A stretch of 64,000 nucleotides of DNA. Source: Kaistia algarum. GTDB taxonomy: Bacteria > Pseudomonadota > Alphaproteobacteria > Rhizobiales > Kaistiaceae. Below the pieces are notes generated by a model, which did not search any database, had not been told where the DNA came from, and saw only the letters and a list, made by a program, of their open reading frames with translations. Where the stretch lies: positions 434,001 to 498,000 of the forward strand of contig NZ_JAPKNJ010000002.1 of assembly GCF_026343945.1 (NCBI RefSeq), given 5' to 3'. This document shows positions 41,463-50,137 of this stretch, one piece after another. Position numbers and translations under genes: made by a program. Every line of letters starts with the position of its first letter. Positions within the stretch are counted from its first letter, which is position 1.

Positions 41463-43085
41463 TTAATCTCGAATTTGAGAGTCCAGGCTGCCAACGGCCT
41501 GCCAGGCATCGCTGCGGCGTCGCAGGATGTCCTCCTGTGAGATGGCCATCTCGGCGGCGCGGAAGAAGGCGACTTCACCGATCGTCAGGTTCGATCCGTC
41601 AAGGACCTTTTTCCCACCCACCGCCCTGATCCATGAAGAAACGATTCGGGCGCGTGTCCCGTAGGTGGCAAGCAGGCGCTCGGCCATTGCCGATTCGACC
41701 CCCCCGGCGACGATTTCTGCCAGCAAGGCGCGGCGCTCCGCGTCTTCGCGTGGAAAGCCCTTGCCGCCGCCGATTGGCAGATCGCGCGTCGACAGCGTCC
41801 GGTCTTGGCCCAGTTCGCGCAAGACCGCGTCGCTCGCATCCTCCGCCATCCGACGGAACGTCGTCCATTTGCCGCCGACGATCGAAATCACGGGAAGCGG
41901 CTGGCGGTGGACGAAGACGGCGTGGTCGCGACTGCGGCTCGCCAGCGAGTGGCTCGCGGAGCGCACGAGCGGGCGCACACCGACCATGTGGCCGACGATC
42001 CGGACCGATTCGATATCCACCGACGGAAGGGCAGTCGTGAGGGCCCGGAGCAGGTAGGTTTCGTCATCCGCCGTCGCTACGGCCTCGTCCGGATCATCGC
42101 AGGCCGATTCGGTGGTGCCGAGAAGCACGCGGTCGCCCGAGAGGCGGTAGCAGACCAAGAGGCGCCGATGGGCTGGGTCGGGCGTGCTGTCCTCGAAGAA
42201 GAGCAGATCCTCGCCGAGAGTCGCCGCCAAGTCCGGCGCCTCAAGAATGAGATGGGTGCCGGCGACGCCGCCCGTTATCCGCTCGGATATACCGAAGAGC
42301 GCGGCGACCTTGTCGGCATGCGCACCCGCCGCATTGACGACCACTCGCGCCGTGACCTCCAATTCCTGGTCCGTCAGTCGGTCCCGCAGTCGCAGCCTGT
42401 CCCCTTCCACGCCGACCAGTGCGCAATAGTTGAAAGCGGCGGAGCGCTCTCCGGCCGCAACTCCGTCCTCGATCAGCTCGATCGCGACGCGTTCGGGCAT
42501 CAAGATGCGGGCTTCGCCCAGCGACAATGCACCGGCAAAGCGCCCGGCGAGATAGGGAAAGCGCCGAGCAAGGGCGGCGCCAGTCCAGATCCGGCCGCGC
42601 GGCAGCGCATGCGAGACGCCAGCCAGGGCGTCATAGAGCCAGCGCCCCAGCGCCATCGGCACGATACCGGGCATGCCGCCCTTCGGCGCCAACTTGAGAA
42701 AGCGAAGCGGCGCCGCGACAAGGCCGCCCAGCCAGGAGGAGAGTGGCAGGACAACGGTGATCGGCTGCACGGCATGCGGGGCGTTGTTGACGAGCCGATC
42801 GCGCTCGACGACGGAATCACGCACGAGGCCGATTTCACCGCGTTCCAGGTAGCGAAAGCCGCCATGGGCAATGCGGGTCAGCGCGCCGCTGGCCCCACTG
42901 GCAAAATCGTCCCGTTCGACGAGGAGGACGCGAAGTCCTTGGAGGCATAGATCGCGAAACGTGCCGGCGCCGGTGATGCCGCCGCCGATGACGACGGCGT
43001 CAAAGTCCGAATCGGCGAGCACCTCGGCCCGCATCCGTTCGCGGTCGAGGATCGGCGCGGGAGGCGCTACGACGCCGTCGGCCAA
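41463..43085 (-). CDS. GlpD-like FAD-dependent glycerol-3-phosphate dehydrogenase family protein
   Basis: A 540-residue flavoprotein. FAD-binding GGGITGAG is at residues 34-41, followed by LLVERDDFASGASGALTRIAHGGFRYLE, NAAGAHADKVA, and the C-terminal GGKWTTFRRMAEDA. These are GlpD family hallmarks; the canonical enzyme oxidises sn-glycerol 3-phosphate to DHAP at the membrane. Here it is the last gene of a transporter-mtnK-mtnC operon with no glpK or glpF, so a different sugar- or polyol-phosphate may be the substrate. It starts with TTG 43085 inside mtnC (19-bp overlap, GGAA 8 bases upstream); ATG 43034 is the alternative. Confidence 0.85.
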   Translation of the reverse strand: MADGVVAPPAPILDRERMRAEVLADSDFDAVVIGGGITGAGTFRDLCLQGLRVLLVERDDFASGASGALTRIAHGGFRYLERGEIGLVRDSVVERDRLVNNAPHAVQPITVVLPLSSWLGGLVAAPLRFLKLAPKGGMPGIVPMALGRWLYDALAGVSHALPRGRIWTGAALARRFPYLAGRFAGALSLGEARILMPERVAIELIEDGVAAGERSAAFNYCALVGVEGDRLRLRDRLTDQELEVTARVVVNAAGAHADKVAALFGISERITGGVAGTHLILEAPDLAATLGEDLLFFEDSTPDPAHRRLLVCYRLSGDRVLLGTTESACDDPDEAVATADDETYLLRALTTALPSVDIESVRIVGHMVGVRPLVRSASHSLASRSRDHAVFVHRQPLPVISIVGGKWTTFRRMAEDASDAVLRELGQDRTLSTRDLPIGGGKGFPREDAERRALLAEIVAGGVESAMAERLLATYGTRARIVSSWIRAVGGKKVLDGSNLTIGEVAFFRAAEMAISQEDILRRRSDAWQAVGSLDSQIRD

Positions 43086-43777
43086 CGGCGCAATTCCACT
43101 TCCTCGAACGAGGTGATGGCCTGGAAGCGCGGATCAGGCTTCGTCCCCTCCTCCTCGCGCACAACATGGACGACAGGAAGTCCGGCGGCCGTAGCGGCAG
43201 CCAGTTCGCGTGGATTGTCGGAGAAGAAGAGAAGCCGGGTCGGATCGACGCCGATCGATCCAGCGATCTTGCGGTAGGACTCCGTTTCGACCTTCGCGCC
43301 GATATCGGTGTCGTAATGGCCGGAGAAGAGCGGGCGCAAATCGCCCGAGGGGATGTTCGCAAAGAACAGTGTCTGAGACAGGACCGAGCCGGACGAGAAA
43401 ACGAAGAGCGGAACGCCAGCTTCGTGCCAGAGCTTCAACATGGCGAGGGCATCGTCGTAGATGTGGCCCTGCAGGCGCCCGGCCTCGAAACCGGCGACCC
43501 AGACCATGCCCTGGATTTTCTTGAGCGGCGGCGCCTTCCTGTCCTCGGCCAACCAGCCGAGCAGCGTTTCGATCGGGTCACACGGTTCGCCGGCCAGCGT
43601 GACCGTGTCCGCCAGGATCTGCTGCACCACCGGATCGTCGTGATGGGCGGCGACATAGTCCTTCAGATTATCGCGCAGATAGCTGTAGAGAACGGCCGTC
43701 ACATAAGGCTGCGACGCGATCGTCCCCTCGATGTCGAGCAGGACGACGTCGGGTTCGAAGACCAGATTGGCAGACAT
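43067..43777 (-). CDS. mtnC: Acireductone synthase (enolase-phosphatase E1), MtnC-like
   Basis: A 236-residue HAD-superfamily enzyme of the methionine salvage pathway. Motif I DIEGTIASQPYV near residue 15 is the MtnC-specific DIEGT; motif II SSGS and motif IV FFSDNPRELAAA are present. The pathway role is conversion of 2,3-diketo-5-methylthiopentyl-1-phosphate to acireductone. ATG 43777 is the correct N-terminus; an upstream extension is unrelated. It follows mtnK by 19 bp and overlaps the GlpD-like gene. Confidence 0.9.
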   Translation of the reverse strand: MSANLVFEPDVVLLDIEGTIASQPYVTAVLYSYLRDNLKDYVAAHHDDPVVQQILADTVTLAGEPCDPIETLLGWLAEDRKAPPLKKIQGMVWVAGFEAGRLQGHIYDDALAMLKLWHEAGVPLFVFSSGSVLSQTLFFANIPSGDLRPLFSGHYDTDIGAKVETESYRKIAGSIGVDPTRLLFFSDNPRELAAATAAGLPVVHVVREEEGTKPDPRFQAITSFEEVELRRWPTAS

Positions 43778-43796
43778 GCGGCTCTTTCGGCAGGCT

Positions 43797-45110
43797 TCAG
43801 CGCGCGAGCGCCGGATCGAGCGTCGTGCGCTCGAAATGCGGGATGGCGTCCAGGAAGGCGCCCAGATCGGCAAAACGCGCCGGGTCCTTCAGCACCGTCC
43901 GCGCAAAGGCAAGCGTCGCCGCCTGAACCTCGGCACGGCGGACCGTATCCTCGATGACGAGGAAATCGGCGACCTGCGCATAGGACAGGACACGGCGGAT
44001 CATCTTGATCGCGGCGAAGGCGACGAGATCCTCGAAGATCGCCTGCACATAGTCGTGCCGGATCGTGGCGAGCCGCGCCCTGCCCGCAGCGTCCGCGAAA
44101 TGCGAGGCCGGATAGCCATCGCCACCCGTGTCGGGATGCGTGTCCCAAAGCCGCAGGAATTCCGCGCGGAACGTCTCCCAGAGCGTCACGATCTGGTCGA
44201 GCAGGTAGCGCTGATGCGCCTCGCGCTCGGCCTTGTCACGAACATAGGCGCCCTGCGCGTACCAGTTGATGACCAGATTGGCGATGAAGGCGCCGAGATC
44301 GAAGCCGATCGGACCGAATGTCGAGAACTCGCCGTCGATGACGCGCGTCTCATCCTCGGTGACCATCACCGAGCCCGAATGGAGATCGCCATGCAGCAAT
44401 GCCTGCCGGTTCGACAGGAAGGCGTTGCGGCGGATGGCGACGGCGCTCTTCAGCTCCGTGTCCTCGCGGAAGGCTTTCGCCCAACCGGCCAGTTCCGGCA
44501 CGAAACGATTGCGCCAAACCTCGACATAAGGATCCGTGAAGATCAGATCGACGCTGATCCGGAGCAGCGAGACATTGCCGGAGAAAGTCGCGATATCCTC
44601 GAACTTCCGCTCGAACGGTACGCCGAGATCGGAAGTGTGGAACGAGGCGGCGGCGACATAGCGGCCGATGTCGGCGGCGACCTTCGGGAAGGTCTGGCCC
44701 TCGATTAGCGCGCCGCGCAGCACGACATGGGGGGAAAGCTTCTCCATGACGATGAATTGCAGCACCGGATCGAAATGCAGCAGCTTCGGCGCCAGCTGAC
44801 CGACGATCGGCTCCAGCCGACGCATATAGCTCGCCTCGAAGAAGGAGCGCTTCTCGTCGAGCGGCCAGCTCTCACCATGATAGCGCACATAGGGCAGACC
44901 CTGCTTGGCACAGACGCCACCCTCGGGCCCGTCGACGATGAAGACGGCGTTGATATAGCCATCCGCGACGTCGCGGATGGTCCACTCGGACGGCTTGCCG
45001 CCGAGGATCGCCGCCGCTTCCGGCAATTGGGCAATCTCGGCGATGATGTCGGCCTGCGACAGGACGCGGTAGCCGCTCGTCGCGGCGGGAATGTTCAGAA
45101 TTGCGGACAT
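43797..45110 (-). CDS. mtnK: S-methyl-5-thioribose kinase
   Basis: A 437-residue kinase of the APH/choline-kinase fold. AILGGKPSEWTIRDVADGYINAVFIV at the N-terminus, AKQGLPYVRYHGESWPL, LLHGDLHSGSVMV (catalytic loop) and IDGEFSTFGPIGFDLGAFIANL (metal site) match MtnK. It phosphorylates 5-methylthioribose, and in some bacteria 5-deoxyribose, at C1. GGGAGG is 4 bases before ATG 45110. Placed right after an ABC transporter, it implies phosphorylation of an imported pentose-like substrate. Confidence 0.92.
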   Translation of the reverse strand: MSAILNIPAATSGYRVLSQADIIAEIAQLPEAAAILGGKPSEWTIRDVADGYINAVFIVDGPEGGVCAKQGLPYVRYHGESWPLDEKRSFFEASYMRRLEPIVGQLAPKLLHFDPVLQFIVMEKLSPHVVLRGALIEGQTFPKVAADIGRYVAAASFHTSDLGVPFERKFEDIATFSGNVSLLRISVDLIFTDPYVEVWRNRFVPELAGWAKAFREDTELKSAVAIRRNAFLSNRQALLHGDLHSGSVMVTEDETRVIDGEFSTFGPIGFDLGAFIANLVINWYAQGAYVRDKAEREAHQRYLLDQIVTLWETFRAEFLRLWDTHPDTGGDGYPASHFADAAGRARLATIRHDYVQAIFEDLVAFAAIKMIRRVLSYAQVADFLVIEDTVRRAEVQAATLAFARTVLKDPARFADLGAFLDAIPHFERTTLDPALAR

Positions 45111-45135
45111 GGAGCCTCCCGATCGCGCCTTGTCA

Positions 45136-45951
45136 TCATTTTACGCCGCCATGCGCAAGTCCCTCGACGAGGTGCTTCTGCATCAAAAGCGCGATGAGGT
45201 AGATCGGCAGGATCCCGGCGAGCGACGCAGCCGCCATCTGGCCGAAATTGACCAGCCGGTCGCCCTGGAACAGGGAGATGCCGACGGTGAGCGTGCGCAT
45301 CGCGTCGGAAAGCGTCAGTCCGGAAGCGAGCAGGAACTCGTTGAAGGAGAGGATGACGACGATGATCGTGGTGGCGGCGATTCCCGGCGCAATCATCGGC
45401 GCCACGACCGAGACGAGCGTGCGAAGCTTGCCGGCCCCGTCCAGCGCCGCTGCCTCCTCGATCTCGACTGGCACTCGGCGCAGGAAGGGCGTCAGCAGCC
45501 AGAAGGCGACCGGAATATTGAGAAAGCCGTAGATCAGGATGAGACCGGCATGGGTGTTGATGAGCCCGACCATCTTCAGAAGGAAGAAGAACGGGATCAG
45601 ACCGACGATCGGCGGCGCGATATAGCTCGCCAGCGTCGCCTGCGGCAGGAGTTTGCGGCCAATGCCGAGCCGGATCATGGCATAGGCGGCCGGCAGCGTG
45701 ATCGCGATGGTGACGAGGCCGGCCAGAATTGAAACCACCACCGAATTGAAGATGAAGGTGGCGAGCGACGTGGCTTCGAAGGCGCCCGGCCAGTTGGCGA
45801 GCGTCGGATCATTCGGCAGGAAAGAGCCGCTGAGCACGTCGTCCTTGCGCTTGAACGAGACCGACAGGAGATAGGCGATCGGCAGCAGGAAGAAGGTGAC
45901 GGCGACGAGCGCCGCCGCGGCCTGCAGAATGCGGGTGGAGGGTCGGGTCAT
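45136..45951 (-). CDS. Carbohydrate ABC transporter permease (MalG type)
   Basis: A 271-residue inner-membrane permease with six helices. The EAA loop reads EEAAALDGAGKLRTLVSVVAPMIAPG and the C-terminus ends in LLMQKHLVEGLAHGGVK, the MalG-type tail. ATG 45951 overlaps the stop of the MalF-type gene by 4 bp. Substrate unknown; operon context suggests methylthioribose, deoxyribose or a related pentose. Confidence 0.9.
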   Translation of the reverse strand: MTRPSTRILQAAAALVAVTFFLLPIAYLLSVSFKRKDDVLSGSFLPNDPTLANWPGAFEATSLATFIFNSVVVSILAGLVTIAITLPAAYAMIRLGIGRKLLPQATLASYIAPPIVGLIPFFFLLKMVGLINTHAGLILIYGFLNIPVAFWLLTPFLRRVPVEIEEAAALDGAGKLRTLVSVVAPMIAPGIAATTIIVVILSFNEFLLASGLTLSDAMRTLTVGISLFQGDRLVNFGQMAAASLAGILPIYLIALLMQKHLVEGLAHGGVK

Positions 45952-46898
45952 GAATAATGCTCCGACGCAAAGCGGTGCAGCCGGACGATCGGGATCGTGA
46001 CGATGCTGATGACGACCGCATAGATCAGCGTCTGCGCCGCCGCCTTGCCGACATCGAACTGTTCCAGCGCCAGCCGCCAGATGCCGAAGGTGGCGTTGGT
46101 GGTGGCAAAGCCCGGACCGCCGAAGGTCAGCACATAGACGAGGTCGAACAGCTTGAAGCCGATGATGAGCTTCAGCAGGAAGATCGAGGCGAGCGGCGCG
46201 GCGACGAGCGGCAACGTGACATGGCGCAGCCGCTGCCACGGACCCGCGCCGTCGATCATCGACGCTTCACGGACGCCGTCCGGTAGGCTCACCAGCGCGG
46301 CGAAACAGAGGATCGTGACGAAGGGCACCCATTGCCAAAGATCCGCAACGCCGATCGAAAGCCATGCCGGCACCGGCGTTGCCAGGAACGAGATCGGCGC
46401 GTCGGTGATGCCCCAATTCATCAGGACGCCGTTCAGCAGGCCTCCGGATGGTGCCAGGATCAGCTTCCAGGCGACGCCGACCATGACCGGCGGCGTCATC
46501 AGCGGCAACAGTACGACGATCAGCAAATAGCGGCCGGCACGGGCGAGCGCGACGAAGAGGCTCGCCAGCGCGAAACCGATCACCAGTTCGGCGATCGCCG
46601 AGGCGAAGGCAAAGGCGACGCCCTTGAACACGGCGCTCTGAAACGCCGGGTCGAGCAGCGCGCCGGTAATTTGCCTCATTCCGACGAAAGCGCGAAACGG
46701 CTTGCCGAGCGTGCTCTTGGTCGTCGCAAGCGCGATCAGGAAGATCGTCGGATAGAGCGTCGTGATGACGAGCGCGAAGCCCAGCGGCGCCACCCAGATG
46801 AATTTCGACCAACGGCGCAGCTCGGCCGAGGCGGCCCGCCCAGCGATGTGGAGCGTCGCGGGGCGTGCTGAGGCGCCTTCCATCGGAATGCTGCTCAA
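45948..46898 (-). CDS. Carbohydrate ABC transporter permease (MalF type)
   Basis: A permease of about 316 residues with six helices and the EAA loop REASMIDGAGPWQRLRHVTLPLV. I place the start at TTG 46898 because GGAGG lies 7 bases upstream; ATG 46883, five codons later, has no site. It follows the binding-protein gene after 227 bp that contain a strong hairpin, and overlaps the MalG-type gene by 4 bp. Confidence 0.88.
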   Translation of the reverse strand: MSSIPMEGASARPATLHIAGRAASAELRRWSKFIWVAPLGFALVITTLYPTIFLIALATTKSTLGKPFRAFVGMRQITGALLDPAFQSAVFKGVAFAFASAIAELVIGFALASLFVALARAGRYLLIVVLLPLMTPPVMVGVAWKLILAPSGGLLNGVLMNWGITDAPISFLATPVPAWLSIGVADLWQWVPFVTILCFAALVSLPDGVREASMIDGAGPWQRLRHVTLPLVAAPLASIFLLKLIIGFKLFDLVYVLTFGGPGFATTNATFGIWRLALEQFDVGKAAAQTLIYAVVISIVTIPIVRLHRFASEHYS

Positions 46899-47081
46899 TG
46901 GATGCCCTCCCCGCTTGTGCTGCCGCGCCCTATCCTGCCGCCCCATGACCTGCCCCCGATCGGATGCGGTTGTTTCGAACGCAGCCGGGATCGCGTCAAG
47001 GCCGGCCCGGCTTGGCGCAGGTTGAAAGCTGCCGGGAAAGCAGATGGGGCCATGGGTCTGCACGCATTCTCAAAAGCGAAA

Positions 47082-47105
47082 CCCGCCCGCTGTGAAGCGG
47101 GCGGG
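47082..47105 (-). terminator. Hairpin after the binding-protein gene inside the operon
   Basis: Arms at 47082-47091 and 47096-47105 form a perfect 10-bp GC stem (AGCGGGCGGG) with loop GTGA. Reading leftward it is followed by T-rich sequence (TTTCGCTTTT). It lies 21 bp past the binding-protein stop and before the permeases, so it is either a partial terminator or an mRNA-stabilising stem that sets a higher level of the binding protein. Confidence 0.7.
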
Positions 47106-47125
47106 ATCGTCATATCCGACCAGGC

Positions 47126-48457
47126 TCAGGAGCCGATGATCTGCTGCCAGGCAGCATGTGCGTCGGCGATCGCCTGCTCGGGTGTCTTAGAACCGGCCAA
47201 TGCCAGCGCCAGTTCGTCGGCCAAAGCCTGCTGCAGCTTCGGCGTCGCTGGCGTGGTCGGCCAGGGCAGCGCATTCTCCAGCGCACCGGCCAGCGCCGAC
47301 TGAACCTGCGGCGCGAACGCCTTGTACTTGTCGGAATAGAGCAGCGACTTGCGGTCCGGATCGATGCCCGAGCCGGTCAGCGTGATCAGCTCTTCCTGGT
47401 ATTTCGGGCTGGCGGCGAACTTGATCAGTTCCCAGGCCGCTTCCTTCTTCTTCGAGCCCGACGAAACCGCGAAGGCGAAGCCGGCATTGAGTGCCAGGCG
47501 CGGCTTGTCATTGGCGCCGCCGACCGGGATCTGCGTCACACCCCATTTATCGACGATCTTGGAGCCCTTCGGATCCTGCGCATAGACGCCGAGATCGCTC
47601 CAGAATTCGATGAAGCCGACCTTGCCGCCCAGGAACGCCGGCAGACCTTCTTCGAAGCGTGTCTCGAGCGGCGTCGGCAGCGCATAGGGATTGGTGGCAA
47701 CGAGAGCCTTCGCCGCCTCCAGCGCCGCCGGCTTGTCGAGCGCCGAGGTCCCATCCTCGTTCAGGAAGGTACCGCCGAAGCCGGCGAGACGGTTGGCATA
47801 GCTGGAGCCGATGATGATCGGCGCCTTGCCGCCCAGCACGGCCGCGCCATAGACGCCATTCTTCGACTCGGCTTCCGTGATCTTCTGGATCGCAGCCTGA
47901 TATTCGTCCCAGGTCTTCGGCACGGCGACGCCGTTCCGGTCGAGAATCTCCTTGTTGTAGAACAGGAGGTGCGAATCGCCGTCATAGGGCAGGCCGTAAC
48001 GCTTGCCGTCATAGAGCGTGTAGGTGTCGTAGATCAGCGGGATGTAGTCGTCCGGCTGGATCTCAGCCTTGTCGCGCTCGATCCATTCGGTCACGTCCTC
48101 GGCGATGCCGTCTTCGGCCAGCTGACCGATATTCGTGTACCAGTAGTCGAGAACGTCGAAATCGTTGACGCCGGACTGCACGTCAAGCGTCGCCTTGGCG
48201 CCGACCTGGTCATAGGGAACGATGGTCACGTTCACCTTGGCGCCGGTAGCAGCCTCGAAATCCTCCGCCAGCTTCTTGCCGGTGACGGCATGCGACTGGA
48301 TGATCAGCAGGTTCAGCGACTGCCCGGCCAGCTTCTTGTCAGCGGCAAAGGCCGCTCCGGCGCGCCCGACCAGCGGCAGCGCCGCTCCCGCCACGCTCGC
48401 CAGCAGAAAGCGTCGGCGGCTCAGCCCGCCGCGCAGAAAGTTCGTCGTATTGGTCAT
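47126..48457 (-). CDS. Carbohydrate ABC transporter substrate-binding protein, Tat-exported
   Basis: A 443-residue type I sugar-binding protein. The N-terminus carries a twin-arginine signal (LSRRRFLLASVAGAALPLVG, cleavage after AFA). SLNLLIIQSHAVTGKKLAEDF and a MalE-like architecture follow. Start at ATG 48457: AAGGAG is 9 bases upstream, whereas ATG 48466 is directly against that site. First gene of the transporter-mtnK-mtnC-glpD-like operon. A Tat signal suggests folding before export. Confidence 0.9.
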   Translation of the reverse strand: MTNTTNFLRGGLSRRRFLLASVAGAALPLVGRAGAAFAADKKLAGQSLNLLIIQSHAVTGKKLAEDFEAATGAKVNVTIVPYDQVGAKATLDVQSGVNDFDVLDYWYTNIGQLAEDGIAEDVTEWIERDKAEIQPDDYIPLIYDTYTLYDGKRYGLPYDGDSHLLFYNKEILDRNGVAVPKTWDEYQAAIQKITEAESKNGVYGAAVLGGKAPIIIGSSYANRLAGFGGTFLNEDGTSALDKPAALEAAKALVATNPYALPTPLETRFEEGLPAFLGGKVGFIEFWSDLGVYAQDPKGSKIVDKWGVTQIPVGGANDKPRLALNAGFAFAVSSGSKKKEAAWELIKFAASPKYQEELITLTGSGIDPDRKSLLYSDKYKAFAPQVQSALAGALENALPWPTTPATPKLQQALADELALALAGSKTPEQAIADAHAAWQQIIGS

Positions 48458-48898
48458 CCCGCCCATCTCCTTGCCGCCTGCCCCATCCGGGAAGCGGTCT
48501 TCTGAAATCTGGTTTCAGTTTCAGCCGAGACCGGACTTTCCTCAACGCACAGGCTTTCCATTGGTTGGGGAGTTGCGCAAATTCGTTCCGATTATGATGG
48601 CGATGCTAGAACGGCGTTCTGACCGAATCCGCTCCTGACCGTGCCGGCGATACGTCCGTCGCGTGGAACGATTCCGCGCCTCATCGGCTCGAACCGCGCC
48701 GGATCCATCGAATGCCGCGTCGGTCCGTTGACAGATCAGAACCGATCTATACCAAAAACTTGGCTCGCTTCCGTCGTAGCGGCGTGCCATCCGCCAGAGG
48801 TTGCCGCCGAGGCGAAAGTCTCCACCAATCGACCACCTCGGAAACGCATCCCTGCACCCATAAGACCGGCCACCGGCGATAGCAGCGAAAGAGCAACC
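48458..48898. other. Divergent intergenic region with a candidate operator
   Basis: A 441-bp non-coding stretch between the binding-protein gene (minus) and the enolase-superfamily gene (plus). It carries an inverted repeat at 48502-48524 close to the minus-strand start. ORFs that cross it are extensions or shadows. No riboswitch-like fold was recognised. Confidence 0.6.
48502..48524. promoter_or_regulatory. Inverted repeat CTGAAA-N5-TTTCAG with a repeated half-site
   Basis: CTGAAA at 48502-48507 and TTTCAG at 48513-48518 form a perfect 6-bp inverted repeat, followed directly by a second TTTCAG at 48519-48524. It lies 45-67 bp upstream of the binding-protein ATG (48457), where a repressor site would be expected. 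The regulator is not encoded next to it. Confidence 0.5.
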
Positions 48899-50098
48899 AT
48901 GAAGATCACGGGCATCGAGACGCTGCGCGTCACGGAATTCGCCAACCTGCTCTGGGTTAAGGTCCACACCGATGAAGGCCTTTACGGCCTCGGCGAGACG
49001 TTCTTCCTGCCGGAGACGGTCGAGGCCTATCTGCACGAATCCGTGGCCCCGAAGCTCATCGGCCGCGATCCGCTGGCGATCGAGGCGATCGCGCGCGATC
49101 TCGTCGGCTATCTCGGGTTCCGCTCGACCGGGGCCGAGGTGCGCGGCAATTCGGCGATCGACATCGCGCTCTGGGATCTCTTCGGCAAGGCTGTCGGCCA
49201 GCCAGTCGCGCAGCTGCTGGGCGGCTTCGCCCGCGAGGAAATCCGCACCTACAACACCTGCGCCGGCACGACCTATATGCGTTCCGGCGGCGCCCAGAAG
49301 GTTGCCAATTACGGCCTCGGCAACGCCACGGACGGCTATGACGATCTGAATTCCTTCCTGACGCGCGCCGACGACCTCGCCGAGGATCTGCTCTCCGAAG
49401 GCATCACGGCGATGAAGATCTGGCCCTTCGACATGGCGGCCGAGAAGACGCAGGGCACCTATATTTCTGGTCCCGATCTGAAGGCAGCGCTCGAACCCTT
49501 CGAGAAGATCCGCAAGCGTGTGGGCGACCGCATGGACATCATGGTCGAGTTCCATTCGATGTGGCAGTTGCTGCCGGCCATGACGATCGCCCGGGCGCTG
49601 GCGCCCTACAACACCTTCTGGCACGAGGATCCGATCAAGATGGACAGCCTCGCCAGCCTGAAGCGCTATGCCGAAGCCTCGACGGCGCCGATCTGCGCCT
49701 CGGAGACGCTGGGCAGCCGCTTCGCCGTGCGCGACCTGCTGGAGACCGGCGCTGCCGGGGTCGTGATGCTGGACATTTCCTGGTGCGGCGGGATCAGCGA
49801 GGCCAAGAAGATCGCCGGCATGGCCGAGGCCTGGCACCTGCCCGTCGCGCCGCATGATTGCACGGGACCGGTGGTGCTGGCCGCCTCGACGCATCTGTCG
49901 CTGAACGCCACCAACGCCGTGTTCCAGGAGAGCGTGCGTGCCTATTACCGCACCTGGTACAAGGACATCGTCACCGTCGTGCCGAAGGTCGAGAACGGCA
50001 TGATATCGGTCGGCCGCGAGCCCGGCCTCGGCCTCGACTTGAACCCGGACCTCGACAAGCGTTTCACGGTAGTCCGGCGGGTGTCGGGCAAGGCGTGA
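48899..50098 (+). CDS. Enolase superfamily, mandelate racemase/muconate lactonizing enzyme family
   Basis: A 399-residue MR/MLE-family enzyme. The N-terminal capping domain starts MKITGIETLRVTEFANLLWV; the barrel has AMKIWPFD (catalytic Lys), IMVEFHSMW and FWHEDPI (metal Glu), ICASETLGSR (third metal Glu), and APHDCTGPV with a catalytic His. This set fits acid-sugar dehydratases or racemases. It is divergent from the mtnK transporter operon. ATG 48899 gives the family N-terminus; the ORF continues upstream only as non-homologous sequence. Confidence 0.88.
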   Translation: MKITGIETLRVTEFANLLWVKVHTDEGLYGLGETFFLPETVEAYLHESVAPKLIGRDPLAIEAIARDLVGYLGFRSTGAEVRGNSAIDIALWDLFGKAVGQPVAQLLGGFAREEIRTYNTCAGTTYMRSGGAQKVANYGLGNATDGYDDLNSFLTRADDLAEDLLSEGITAMKIWPFDMAAEKTQGTYISGPDLKAALEPFEKIRKRVGDRMDIMVEFHSMWQLLPAMTIARALAPYNTFWHEDPIKMDSLASLKRYAEASTAPICASETLGSRFAVRDLLETGAAGVVMLDISWCGGISEAKKIAGMAEAWHLPVAPHDCTGPVVLAASTHLSLNATNAVFQESVRAYYRTWYKDIVTVVPKVENGMISVGREPGLGLDLNPDLDKRFTVVRRVSGKA

Positions 50099-50118
50099 GT
50101 TCGGGGGAGTTCCCTTAA

Positions 50119-50137
50119 CCCGCCCTCCAGGGGCGGG
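50119..50137. terminator. Short hairpin between convergent genes
   Basis: CCCGCCC at 50119-50125 pairs with GGGCGGG at 50131-50137 around a 5-base loop, in the 39-bp gap between the enolase-superfamily gene and the convergent amidohydrolase. There is no clear T-run on either side, so termination is uncertain. Confidence 0.45.

Noticed and set aside
48542..49894. 450-residue minus-strand reading frame opposite the enolase-superfamily gene
   Set aside because: It is a shadow of a strongly supported gene with all catalytic residues; GC-rich codons keep the antisense frame open.
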